A DNA stretch of 64,000 nucleotides from an uncultured Chryseobacterium sp. (GTDB lineage Bacteria > Bacteroidota > Bacteroidia > Flavobacteriales > Weeksellaceae). The notes below the pieces were generated by a model. The model worked only from the letters and a program-made list of their open reading frames with translations, ran no database searches and was not told the DNA's origin. The translations under genes were made by a program, and so were the position numbers. The number at the start of each line of letters is the position of its first letter. Positions within the stretch are counted from its first letter, which is position 1. The DNA lies in NCBI GenBank assembly GCA_913778505.1, contig CAJYWD010000010.1, positions 1-64,000 on the forward strand, written 5' to 3'. This document shows positions 41,846-49,283 of this stretch, in pieces.

Positions 41846-41968
41846 CGCGCCCCGACCTGAGTGGAGCTCTTTTTCTGTCGTTGCATTTATAGGAAAGTTT
41901 TGCAAATTGACTTCACTTCTTTCGCAATGACAGAAAAAAGCGGAAACGGAGGGCGGATAGAGGCGCCC
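41846..41968. repeat. Dispersed intergenic repeat, family R1, copy 4
   Basis: GCGCCCCGACCTGAGTGGAG, CTCTTTTTCTGTCGTTG, facing CGCAATGACAGAAAAAAGCGG and ending GGGCGGATAGAGGCGCCC. It is the closest relative of copy 3. It fills part of the 429-bp gap between clpP and the small lipoprotein gene. Confidence 0.75.
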
Positions 41969-41984
41969 AGATTATTATGTTAAA

Positions 41985-42055
41985 GGGTTTGAGAGTTGGA
42001 GGGTTTGAGAGTTGGAGGGTTGGAGGGTTTTAGAGTTGGAGGGTATCTGGGTTTA
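41985..42055. repeat. Short tandem repeat (GGGTTTGAGAGTTGGA)
   Basis: Two exact 16-bp copies of GGGTTTGAGAGTTGGA (41985-42016) are followed by truncated and variant copies to about 42053. The same purine-rich words occur after rlmB at 15561. Confidence 0.85.
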
Positions 42056-42073
42056 AAGAGTTTTGTTCCATAA

Positions 42074-42103
42074 AAAAAACCTGACTCGCAGGAATCAGGT
42101 TTT
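42074..42103 (-). terminator. Terminator after clpP
   Basis: AAAACCTGA (42076-42084) pairs with TCAGGTTTT (42095-42103). On the minus strand eight T follow. Confidence 0.85.
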
Positions 42104-42108
42104 GTTAA

Positions 42109-42786
42109 TTATTTTTTTCTTTCGAGAACTTCGTCCACCATTCCGAAGCTTTTCGCTTCTTCTGAGGTCATCCAGTAATCTCTGTCCGAGGCTTTCTCCA
42201 CCCATTCGTATGTCTGCCCGGAATGGTTGGAAATGATGTCGTACAATTCTTTTTTCAGCTTCAGCATCTCTCTCAGGTTGATTTCCATATCGGACGCTAC
42301 ACCTTGTGCGCCGCCGCTCGGCTGGTGAATCATCACCCTAGAATGCTTCAGCGCAGAACGTTTTCCTTTTTCGCCGGCTACCAAAAGCACTGCGCCCATA
42401 GACGCTGCCATTCCGGTGCAAATAGTTGCCACATCCGGCTTGATGATCTGCATCGTGTCATAGATTCCCAATCCTGCGTAAACGCTACCGCCTGGAGAAT
42501 TGATGTAGATCTGAATATCCTTGCTCGGGTCAGAACTTTCCAGGAACAACAGCTGTGCTGTCACGATGTTCGCTACCTGATCGTCGATTCCCGTTCCCAG
42601 AAAAATGATTCTGTCCATCATCAATCTGGAAAAAACGTCCATCTGTGCAACGTTCATTCTTCTTTCCTCCATAATGTAGGGCGTCAGATTGGTAGGGTTG
42701 AACATTCCCATATATTGATCGGTTACCAAACCGTTGTTTCCCATGTGTTTGACCGAGAAATCTCTGAATTCTTTTTTAATGTCCAT
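42109..42786 (-). CDS. clpP: ATP-dependent Clp protease proteolytic subunit
   Basis: Serine protease that forms a 14-mer chamber with ClpX or ClpA-type ATPases. The 225-residue protein has the nucleophile in 'CTGMAASMGAVLL', the general base His in 'RVMIHQPSGGAQGVASD', and the third residue (Asp) further on in 'DRDYWMTSEEAKSFGMVD'. The N-terminal stretch of about 25 residues precedes the conserved 'NLTPYIMEERRMN' and may be a cleaved propeptide. It follows dnaG by 72 bp on the same strand; clpX is not adjacent. Confidence 0.96.
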   Translation of the reverse strand: MDIKKEFRDFSVKHMGNNGLVTDQYMGMFNPTNLTPYIMEERRMNVAQMDVFSRLMMDRIIFLGTGIDDQVANIVTAQLLFLESSDPSKDIQIYINSPGGSVYAGLGIYDTMQIIKPDVATICTGMAASMGAVLLVAGEKGKRSALKHSRVMIHQPSGGAQGVASDMEINLREMLKLKKELYDIISNHSGQTYEWVEKASDRDYWMTSEEAKSFGMVDEVLERKK

Positions 42787-42858
42787 ATTATATTTGGTTG
42801 TTTTTAAATCTTGTTTGAGTTTACAATTTCTGTTCCTTTGCTAAAATACGTCATTCTG

Positions 42859-44784
42859 TCATAAAATCCGGAACAATTCGCTGTCCAGTTTATTCTTCAG
42901 CTGTGTGAGCAGAATAATTTTCTGATAAATAGCCGTATTGTCTTCTTCGTCGCTCAAAGTATTTTTGAAGTCATTGATGAGTTTGACGATATATTCTCTT
43001 TTATGCCGTAGAACGATGTCCGACACCAGTTTCGGAACCACTTCTTCCTCGGAACTGAAATAAATATTATACTTGTTCCAATTGCTTGTCTGATAATTTT
43101 CGATGAGCGCATTGGCAAGCTTTCCCGAGACTTCCTCGTCCATAAAATCAAAGAAGAAATTGCCGGAACGCAATTCGTTTTTGAGAATGCCTTCTTTAAT
43201 TTCCGAGACAATTTTTTTGTTGATGTCCAGCTGGAGCTCACATTCATCTTCGTCCAGGTGATTCAGGATTTCTTCGATGACCGTGATTTTATAGTCATTA
43301 CCGTCCGCATCTTTTCTGTCCAGAACATAATCGCCGTATTTCAGCATCAGATCTACTAGTTTTTCTTCCTGCACCAGGAGCGGATTGACGGAGAATGATT
43401 GTTCCTGAACGATCTCCAGTTTCGGAGCCGCTTTCCTATCTTCGAATCTGGGTTTGGCTTCCTGCTGATGCGTAACATTGGTCTGGATCTGAAGCTCATT
43501 GAACAAACTCTGCTCACTCAGTCCGAATTTATTCGAAACTTCTTTCAGATAAACCTCGCGTTTCAGAGCATTCTGAACAAAGGCCACAGACTTTACGATA
43601 TCCCGGATCGATTCTGCTTTTCTGATCGGATCGTCGCCGGCATCGCGAAGGAGAATTTCGGCCTTAAAATCGATAAAATCCTTGGCTTCTTTATCAATAA
43701 AATTCTCCACATATTCCTGCGGATGTTTCCTTGCGAAGGAATCGGGATCGTCGCCATCCGGAAAAAGAAGAACACGAATATTCATTCCTTCGGAAAGTAA
43801 CATATCGATGCTTCGGAAACTGGCTTTGATGCCTGCATTATCGCCATCGAAAAGGATAGTGACGTTTTCCGTTAATCTTTTGATGAGCTTGATCTGCTCG
43901 GTAGTCAAAGATGTTCCGGAACTTGCCACCACATTTTCAATCCCACTTTGATGAAGAGAAACGACATCCATATAACCTTCCACCAAAAGACAGAGATTCT
44001 TTCTGGAAATGGATTGCTTGCTTTGATTCAGCCCGTAAAGAACATTGGATTTATGATAAATTTCCGTTTCCGGAGAGTTGAGATACTTTGCCGTTTTGAC
44101 ATTATTCTTTAGAATCCTTGCACCAAAACCCAAAACCCGACCGGAAAAACTGTGAATCGGGAAAATAACTCTGTCACGGAATCTGTCAATTCCCGATGGT
44201 GTGTTTTCGGGAAAAATGGACAATCCCGATTTCTCAAGAATATCTTTGGAATAAGCTTTCTCCAAGGCATATTCCGTAAAGGCATTTTTCTTCTCGGGAG
44301 AATAACCCAATTGGAATTTTTTGATGATATCATCGCGCAGTTCCCGCTCTTTAAAATAAGAGAAGCCAATCGCTTTTCCTTCTTCCGAGTTCCAAAGCTG
44401 GTCCTGGAAGAAATCACTGGCAACCTCGTGAATCTTGTAGAGCAAATCCCGCTCGGTCTGTGATTGCTTTTCCTCTTCAGAATATTCCCGGACATTTTCT
44501 TCAATCTCAATACCATACTTTTTAGCGGCGTGACGAAGCGCTTCGGGATAGGTAAAATTCTCAATTTCCATCAGGAAAGAAATGACCGTGCCGCCTTTTC
44601 CAGATGAAAAATCTTTCCAAATCTGCTTGCTGGGCGACACCACAAAACTCGGCGATTTTTCCTCGTGAAAAGGACTCAGGCCCTTATAGTTGGAGCCTGC
44701 CCTTTTCAGCTGAACATATTCGCCAATAATTTCCTCAACCCGGATGGTGGAAAAAATCTTATCGATGGTTTCTTTGGTAATCAA
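42859..44784 (-). CDS. dnaG: DNA primase
   Basis: Synthesises RNA primers at the replication fork. A 641-residue protein with the N-terminal CHC2-like domain, the TOPRIM catalytic core ('CLLVEGYMDVVSLHQSG', 'ILFDGDNAGIKA') and a C-terminal helicase-binding region. The zinc-binding residues look changed: where most DnaG have C-x2-H...C-x2-C, I read 'GLSPFHEEKSPSF' and 'KDFSSGKGG', so only the His remains. This form seems usual in flavobacteria, by memory. The start faces tsaE across 128 bp. Confidence 0.95.
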   Translation of the reverse strand: MITKETIDKIFSTIRVEEIIGEYVQLKRAGSNYKGLSPFHEEKSPSFVVSPSKQIWKDFSSGKGGTVISFLMEIENFTYPEALRHAAKKYGIEIEENVREYSEEEKQSQTERDLLYKIHEVASDFFQDQLWNSEEGKAIGFSYFKERELRDDIIKKFQLGYSPEKKNAFTEYALEKAYSKDILEKSGLSIFPENTPSGIDRFRDRVIFPIHSFSGRVLGFGARILKNNVKTAKYLNSPETEIYHKSNVLYGLNQSKQSISRKNLCLLVEGYMDVVSLHQSGIENVVASSGTSLTTEQIKLIKRLTENVTILFDGDNAGIKASFRSIDMLLSEGMNIRVLLFPDGDDPDSFARKHPQEYVENFIDKEAKDFIDFKAEILLRDAGDDPIRKAESIRDIVKSVAFVQNALKREVYLKEVSNKFGLSEQSLFNELQIQTNVTHQQEAKPRFEDRKAAPKLEIVQEQSFSVNPLLVQEEKLVDLMLKYGDYVLDRKDADGNDYKITVIEEILNHLDEDECELQLDINKKIVSEIKEGILKNELRSGNFFFDFMDEEVSGKLANALIENYQTSNWNKYNIYFSSEEEVVPKLVSDIVLRHKREYIVKLINDFKNTLSDEEDNTAIYQKIILLTQLKNKLDSELFRIL

Positions 44785-44912
44785 TTCAGAAAATGATTTG
44801 AAATGTTATTGTAAAAATTTGGAACGGTAAATTTATAGATAAGTTTATTATCCTGGAAAACAATCATCCTTTAAAAAGCGGAAAAGTTTAATTTTGCAAG
44901 AAAAATTTAGAG

Positions 44913-45320
44913 ATGCAATTCAAAATTCGTCAGCTTGAAGAATGGAAAAACGTTGTCAGCCACATCATTCCAAATCTTCAGCATCCTATTCTTCTGCTCA
45001 GAGGTAATCTTGGTGTGGGAAAAACGACGTTTACACAGTATTTTTTAAGGGAATTGGGAAGCGTGGATGAGATCTCGTCGCCCACTTATTCTATCGTTAA
45101 TGAATATGACACGCCAAAAGGAAAAGTCTACCATTTCGATTTGTACCGACTGAAAAATGTGACAGAAGCTTATGATTTCGGGATCGAAGAGTACCTGGAC
45201 AACGGTTTTCTTTCCATTATCGAATGGCCGGAAATCTATATGGACGAACTGGACGGATACGAATTTCACGAAATGTCCATCGAAAATACCGAATCCGGAA
45301 GAGAAATCACATTTAATTAA
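44913..45320 (+). CDS. tsaE: tRNA threonylcarbamoyladenosine biosynthesis protein TsaE
   Basis: ATPase that works with TsaB and TsaD to make the t6A modification at position 37 of ANN-decoding tRNAs. The 135-residue protein shows Walker A 'LRGNLGVGKTTFTQYFL', the 'ISSPTYSIVNEYD' switch and Walker B-like 'VYHFDLYRL', with the closing 'IIEWPE'. A TAATTTTG -7 box lies at 44889-44896. It is divergent from dnaG and precedes alanine dehydrogenase by 57 bp. Confidence 0.94.
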   Translation: MQFKIRQLEEWKNVVSHIIPNLQHPILLLRGNLGVGKTTFTQYFLRELGSVDEISSPTYSIVNEYDTPKGKVYHFDLYRLKNVTEAYDFGIEEYLDNGFLSIIEWPEIYMDELDGYEFHEMSIENTESGREITFN

Positions 45321-45377
45321 CAGATACTGTAAATTGTTTTATCTTTGCCTCATGTTTTTGATTAATGTTTTGATTTT

Positions 45378-46574
45378 ATGAGCAGCACATCAACCATATT
45401 TACACCTTTTTCCGAAGAAGAACTGATTCCGAAAGAGGAAAAACTGGAAGTGGTAAAAAAAGGAAAAACCTTTACAATCGGTGTTCCTAAAGAAACCTGC
45501 CTGAGCGAAAAAAGAACTTGTCTCATTCCTGATGCTGTTCAGATATTGGTTAATAATGGTCACAAAGTGATTATAGAAAGCGGCGCTGGAGAAGGTTCCC
45601 ATTTCTCGGATTTGCTTTACTCCGAAGCTGGTGCAGAAATTACTAACGACCCGAAAGTAGCGTTTTCCCAGGATTTAGTTCTTAAAATCAATCCGCCGAC
45701 AGAAGAGGAAATCGAATATTTGCGTCCGATGACTTACCTGATTTCGGCTTTGCAGATCAACCTCAGAGACAAAGATTATTTCATCAAACTGGCTGCCAAG
45801 AAAGTTAATGCGATTGCATTTGAATTCATTATGGATGAGTACAAACAGCTTTCGTTGGTAAGATTGATTGGTGAAATTGCCGGAAGTGTTTCCATTCTTT
45901 ACGCCTCAGAATTATTGGCGATGTCCAACGGTTTGATGCTTGGCGGAATCACAGGCGTGCGGCCAACGGAAGTCGTCATTCTGGGAGCCGGAATCGTAGG
46001 CGAATTTGCAACCAAAGCAGCAATTGGATTGGGCGCAAGCGTCAAGGTTTTTGATAATTCTCTTTCAAAATTGAGAAGACTTCACACTTTAGTTGACAGC
46101 CGCGTTCCGACCTCGATCATTGATCCGAAAGAATTGACAAAATCGCTAAGACGTGCAGACGTGGTGATTGGTGCCTTGCCAAGACTCAATCTTTCGCCAA
46201 TTGTTACTGAAGATATGGTGATGAAGATGAAAAAAGGCAGCGTTATCATCGATATCACGATCGATAACGGGAAAGTGATTGAGACATCCGAACTGACTTC
46301 TACGGAAAAACCGTTCGTTATCAAGCACGGTGTAATCCACTGCGGACTCCCGAATCTTACATCGAAAATGCCTAGAACCACCACAAAAGCCATCAGTAAC
46401 TTTTTCCTGAGTTATCTGCTTGGTTACGACGAAGAAGGCGGTTTCGAGAATATGCTGATTCACAAAAATGAAATCAAGCAATCCCTTTATATGTACAAAG
46501 GCAGACATACCAAACTGATGATTTGCAATAAGTTCGATCTTCCTTACCACGACATCAATCTGCTGATTTTTTAA
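45378..46574 (+). CDS. ald: Alanine dehydrogenase (AlaDH/PNT family)
   Basis: NAD-dependent enzyme that interconverts alanine and pyruvate plus ammonia. The 398-residue protein has a 30-residue N-terminal extension before the family start 'TIGVPKETCLSEKRTCLIPDAV'. The NAD-binding loop is 'VVILGAGIVGEFATKAAIGLGA', and 'IHCGLPNLTSKMPRTTTKAISNF' is present. The C-terminus is longer than usual. A transhydrogenase alpha subunit is less likely without a beta gene nearby. A TATCTTTG -7 box (45340-45347) suggests its own promoter. Confidence 0.85.
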   Translation: MSSTSTIFTPFSEEELIPKEEKLEVVKKGKTFTIGVPKETCLSEKRTCLIPDAVQILVNNGHKVIIESGAGEGSHFSDLLYSEAGAEITNDPKVAFSQDLVLKINPPTEEEIEYLRPMTYLISALQINLRDKDYFIKLAAKKVNAIAFEFIMDEYKQLSLVRLIGEIAGSVSILYASELLAMSNGLMLGGITGVRPTEVVILGAGIVGEFATKAAIGLGASVKVFDNSLSKLRRLHTLVDSRVPTSIIDPKELTKSLRRADVVIGALPRLNLSPIVTEDMVMKMKKGSVIIDITIDNGKVIETSELTSTEKPFVIKHGVIHCGLPNLTSKMPRTTTKAISNFFLSYLLGYDEEGGFENMLIHKNEIKQSLYMYKGRHTKLMICNKFDLPYHDINLLIF

Positions 46575-46583
46575 AATCAAATA

Positions 46584-46955
46584 ATGCTCAAAAAACTTAA
46601 ATTCTATTTCATCGGGCTGGTTCCGGGATTGCTCATCCTATTCTTTGTCCTGAATCAGAAAGGTGCAAGCTGCTCCTACTTCCCGAATGACCGCGTTATT
46701 GCCGAAACGTTGACCAAAGATTTTTCTTATTCCGACGCATTCAAAAAGCAAATGGAAGCTAATAAAATATCCGAAAAGTTTCTGAAAGACGAGTTGATCC
46801 CGAAAGGTGAAATCGACTTTGACAAAAGTAATGCCCAGAAAAAACCCTGCCCGGAATATATCCTAAACTATCCGAAAGACAATCCGACTTATCAAATTCA
46901 CTACTCCAAATGCAAGGAAAATGCGCAATTCATCGGTCTTAAAAAATTGAAATAG
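46584..46955 (+). CDS. Hypothetical protein, possible DUF4258
   Basis: A 123-residue protein with one N-terminal membrane helix (about 8-24, 'FIGLVPGLLILFFVL') and a short outer domain. The stretch 'FSYSDAFKKQMEANKISEKFLKDELIPKGEIDFDKS' resembles the DUF4258 pattern of two helices and a turn, although the match is weak. Cysteines at three places in the outer part may pair. It begins 9 bp after ald and may be read with it. Confidence 0.6.
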   Translation: MLKKLKFYFIGLVPGLLILFFVLNQKGASCSYFPNDRVIAETLTKDFSYSDAFKKQMEANKISEKFLKDELIPKGEIDFDKSNAQKKPCPEYILNYPKDNPTYQIHYSKCKENAQFIGLKKLK

Positions 46956-47193
46956 ACAATGAGCGGCAAAAATCTTCTTCTACCCTATTATCTTTTGTTT
47001 GGTGGTATCTTTGTCGAAGGTCTCTGTTGATCTGATTGAGGACGCCTTCAAACACACAGATTAAAAGCTGGAAAAACCTGATTGACACCAAAAGCCTTTG
47101 GTTATCGGATATTCCTTCAACGTTCATTATATCTAATCCATAAACTTAAAAGGTGTGCGCACGCAACGACAAACGGGTGCGCAAGCGATGATT

Positions 47194-47276
47194 CACCGGA
47201 GCGGTCTCGTCTGATCACGGGAGCGGTTCGGTCAAGTCACGGGAGCGGTCCCGTCTGATCATGGGGGCGGTCGGGA
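47194..47276. repeat. G+C-rich 22-bp tandem repeat
   Basis: Three units of 22 bp start at 47194, 47216 and 47238, with a partial fourth at 47260. The consensus starts CACGGGAGCGGT and ends GTCTGAT. This is strikingly G+C-rich for the region. It occupies part of the 562-bp gap between the 123-residue gene and tyrA; the other parts, apart from the tyr leader, show no recognisable gene. Confidence 0.85.
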
Positions 47277-47383
47277 GCAAGGTTCTGGCCTTGCCGGTCC
47301 GGAAAGCGGTTCCGGCCCAGGAATATTAGCAAAAGCTAAAGCAAATAGCCTCTGAATTAAAAAATAATCTCTATCTTCGCTAT

Positions 47384-47437
47384 GTGAAAACCAACAGAAC
47401 ATATTATTACGTGATTCAAACCCGGAAACAGGATTAG
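47384..47437 (+). CDS. Candidate tyrosine leader peptide upstream of tyrA
   Basis: A 17-codon frame with GTG at 47384 and TAG at 47435-47437, encoding MKTNRTYYYVIQTRKQD. Three successive Tyr codons (TAT TAT TAC, 47402-47410) precede a terminator hairpin and then tyrA, whose pathway makes tyrosine. An ATG one base earlier reads directly into TGA, so GTG is the only usable start. A TATCTTCG box just upstream (47372-47379) is close to the -7 consensus and would give a very short untranslated region. The attenuation role is inferred. Confidence 0.65.
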   Translation: MKTNRTYYYVIQTRKQD

Positions 47438-47490
47438 GATTCGTATGTAGAAATATCAAAACCTCGTCCTGATGACGGGGTTTTTTGTTT
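47430..47490 (+). promoter_or_regulatory. Predicted tyrosine attenuator before tyrA
   Basis: The terminator AAAACCTCGTC (47458-47468) pairs with GACGGGGTTTT (47474-47484) and a T-run follows. AGGATTAGGATT (47430-47441), which overlaps the leader stop codon, can pair with AACCTCGTCCT (47460-47470) as an imperfect antiterminator. A ribosome finishing at the stop would cover it, and one stalled at the Tyr codons would not. The terminator is clear; the antiterminator is moderate. Confidence 0.65.
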
Positions 47491-47517
47491 TAAATTATTA
47501 AAAGAAAAACATAAAAA

Positions 47518-48363
47518 ATGAAGCTAGGAATTATAGGAACCGGATTAATCGGCGGTTCCATCGCACTGAAATTAAAGGATAAGAACTTCACCCACTTTGC
47601 TTATGGGATAGACCAGAATGAAGAAAATCTCAACAAAGCGCTGGAACTTAACATTATTGATGAAAAGGCAGATTTCCGGACAGGCATTCAGAACTCGGAT
47701 CTTATCATTATTGCGATTCCCGTGGATTCGGCCAGAAAGATTTTATCCTCAGTTTTGGATTTAATAAATGAAAAACAGGTTGTAATGGATGTTGGGTCTA
47801 CAAAATCCGGCATTGTGGAAGCTATCAAAAATCATCCGAACAGAAAACGTTTCGTAGCCTTCCATCCCATGTGGGGAACGGAAAACTCCGGTCCTGATGC
47901 TGCTACCAGCGATAGTTTTGCGGGAAAAGCCGCCGTGATCTGCAACCGGGACGAGTCCGACGCCGATGCTTTAGAACTTGTCGAGCGCGTCATCGATACG
48001 CTGGAAATGCACCCGATCTATATGAACGCCGAAGCGCATGATGTACACACGGCGTATATTTCTCATATCTCACACATCACCTCTTACGCCCTGGCCAATA
48101 CAGTTTTGGAGAAGGAACGCGAGGAGGATACGATCTTTCAACTGGCGAGTTCCGGTTTCTCAAGTACAGTTCGTCTCGCCAAATCTCATCCAGAAATGTG
48201 GGTTCCGATTTTCCGCCAAAATCGGGATAACGTTCTGGACGTTCTCAATGAGCATATTTCGCAGCTTAGAAAATTCAAATCCGCTTTGGAGAAGGAGAAT
48301 TTCGAATATCTGGAAGAACTGATTGTGAATGCCAATAAGATCCGCGGGATATTGAACCAATAA
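47518..48363 (+). CDS. tyrA: Prephenate dehydrogenase
   Basis: Converts prephenate to 4-hydroxyphenylpyruvate in tyrosine synthesis, using NAD(P). The 281-residue protein has 'KLGIIGTGLIGGSIALKLK' at the N-terminus (GxGxxG), 'VVMDVGSTKSGIVEAI', 'FHPMWGTENSGPDAA' with the conserved His, and 'DVHTAYISHISHITSYALA', which carries the catalytic His pair. There is no chorismate mutase domain or ACT domain. The leader at 47384-47490 suggests tyrosine control. Confidence 0.93.
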   Translation: MKLGIIGTGLIGGSIALKLKDKNFTHFAYGIDQNEENLNKALELNIIDEKADFRTGIQNSDLIIIAIPVDSARKILSSVLDLINEKQVVMDVGSTKSGIVEAIKNHPNRKRFVAFHPMWGTENSGPDAATSDSFAGKAAVICNRDESDADALELVERVIDTLEMHPIYMNAEAHDVHTAYISHISHITSYALANTVLEKEREEDTIFQLASSGFSSTVRLAKSHPEMWVPIFRQNRDNVLDVLNEHISQLRKFKSALEKENFEYLEELIVNANKIRGILNQ

Positions 48364-48365
48364 AA

Positions 48366-48387
48366 AACTCCGACAATCATCGGAGTT
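48366..48387. terminator. Hairpin between tyrA and the VOC gene
   Basis: AACTCCGA (48366-48373) pairs with TCGGAGTT (48380-48387). T-rich context is weak on the plus strand but good on the minus strand (TTTTTTA), so it mainly serves the VOC/SRPBCC genes. Confidence 0.65.
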
Positions 48388-48402
48388 ATGCGATGGATTG
48401 AT

Positions 48403-48840
48403 TCAGCTTTCGTAGCCGGCATCTTTGCTGTAATTGATCATCCAGCAGACGCCGTACCGATCTATAAAGCTCCCGAAATAGTCGCCCCAGAACTGATCTT
48501 CCATTGGCATTTCTATATGACCGCCCACGGATAGTGCGTTGAAAATGCGGTCTGCCTCTTCCCTGCTCTCCGGGAAGACAGAGATATAATTGCCGTTTCC
48601 CTGGTCGAGCGTCTGTCCCATAGACGGCACAATATCCGAAGCCATGAGAAGATCTTTCCCAATGGGCAGGGCAATATGCATCACTCTGTTTTTGTCATTA
48701 TCAGAAAGATGTTCTGTTCCCGGGGCATTGCCCATTTTCATGACACCGCCCACGAAATCTCCGCCGAAAACGGACTTGTAAAATGTAAAGGCTTCTTCTG
48801 CCTGACCATCAAAATTGAGGTACGGATTTAATTTTGGCAT
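48403..48840 (-). CDS. VOC family (PhnB-like) protein
   Basis: A 145-residue vicinal-oxygen-chelate protein of the PhnB/DUF1338-like subgroup, starting 'MPKLNPYLNFDGQAEEAFTFYKSVFGGDF' and including 'FWGDYFGSFIDRYGVCWMINY'. The frame extends to 48873, but the extra 11 residues lie in the 3' end region of the neighbouring SRPBCC gene and lack family character, so I use the ATG at 48840. Substrate unknown. Last gene of a four-gene minus-strand cluster of alternating SRPBCC and VOC proteins. Confidence 0.88.
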   Translation of the reverse strand: MPKLNPYLNFDGQAEEAFTFYKSVFGGDFVGGVMKMGNAPGTEHLSDNDKNRVMHIALPIGKDLLMASDIVPSMGQTLDQGNGNYISVFPESREEADRIFNALSVGGHIEMPMEDQFWGDYFGSFIDRYGVCWMINYSKDAGYES

Positions 48841-48859
48841 TTTGTATTTTTTTAATTGA

Positions 48860-49271
48860 TTAATGATTCTCACTTAGTTTCTTGACAAGCCCGAGCCCTT
48901 TACTGAAGCCATGGTTCATCATCGGTTTATAGCTGCTGTCCACGTCTACAGACACCGTAAGACGGGTTTTGCCGGCATTCTCCTCCAGATAATAAGCCTC
49001 TAGGCTGCCACTCCATTCCCGGACTTTTTCGCTTTTCAAATCCTCTTCTCCGTCGCGTAGCTCGCCGATGTGTCTGAATATAATTTCGTAAGGCAGGTGC
49101 ATACTGTCAATGGTGCTCACCATCCCGTTCTGTCCGCCGGCATCGGTAAAACAGGTTTTTCCTCCCACTGAAGTAATGCGTCCACTGGGCATACGTTTTA
49201 TCATTCCAAAGGACGTCCCAAACCTTCTCTGCCGAGGCATTGACCTCGATCTGATATTTTAATGTTTCCAT
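48860..49271 (-). pseudogene. SRPBCC (AHSA1-like) protein with frameshift
   Basis: The START-like family start lies at ATG 49271: 'METLKYQIEVNASAEKVWDVL' then 'WNDKTYAQWTHYFSG', after which that frame stops. The remaining body, 'GGKTCFTDAGGQNGMVSTID' to 'SENH', is in the next frame. Memory of relatives suggests about 10 residues are missing at the junction (near 49160-49185), so a deletion of about 29 bp, or one that size less a codon multiple, would explain it. Either a decayed gene or an assembly error. Confidence 0.75.
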
Positions 49272-49283
49272 AGCCTATTAATT

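Noticed and set aside
47384..47437. Remnant of a GIY-YIG nuclease gene (because of the YYYV string)
   Set aside because: No other part of the domain is found nearby; the frame, terminator and tyrA fit a tyrosine leader better.
47259..47459. Minus-strand 66-residue frame with Pro-rich end
   Set aside because: The Pro-rich part is only the translation of the G+C-rich tandem repeat, and the rest is antisense to the tyr leader.
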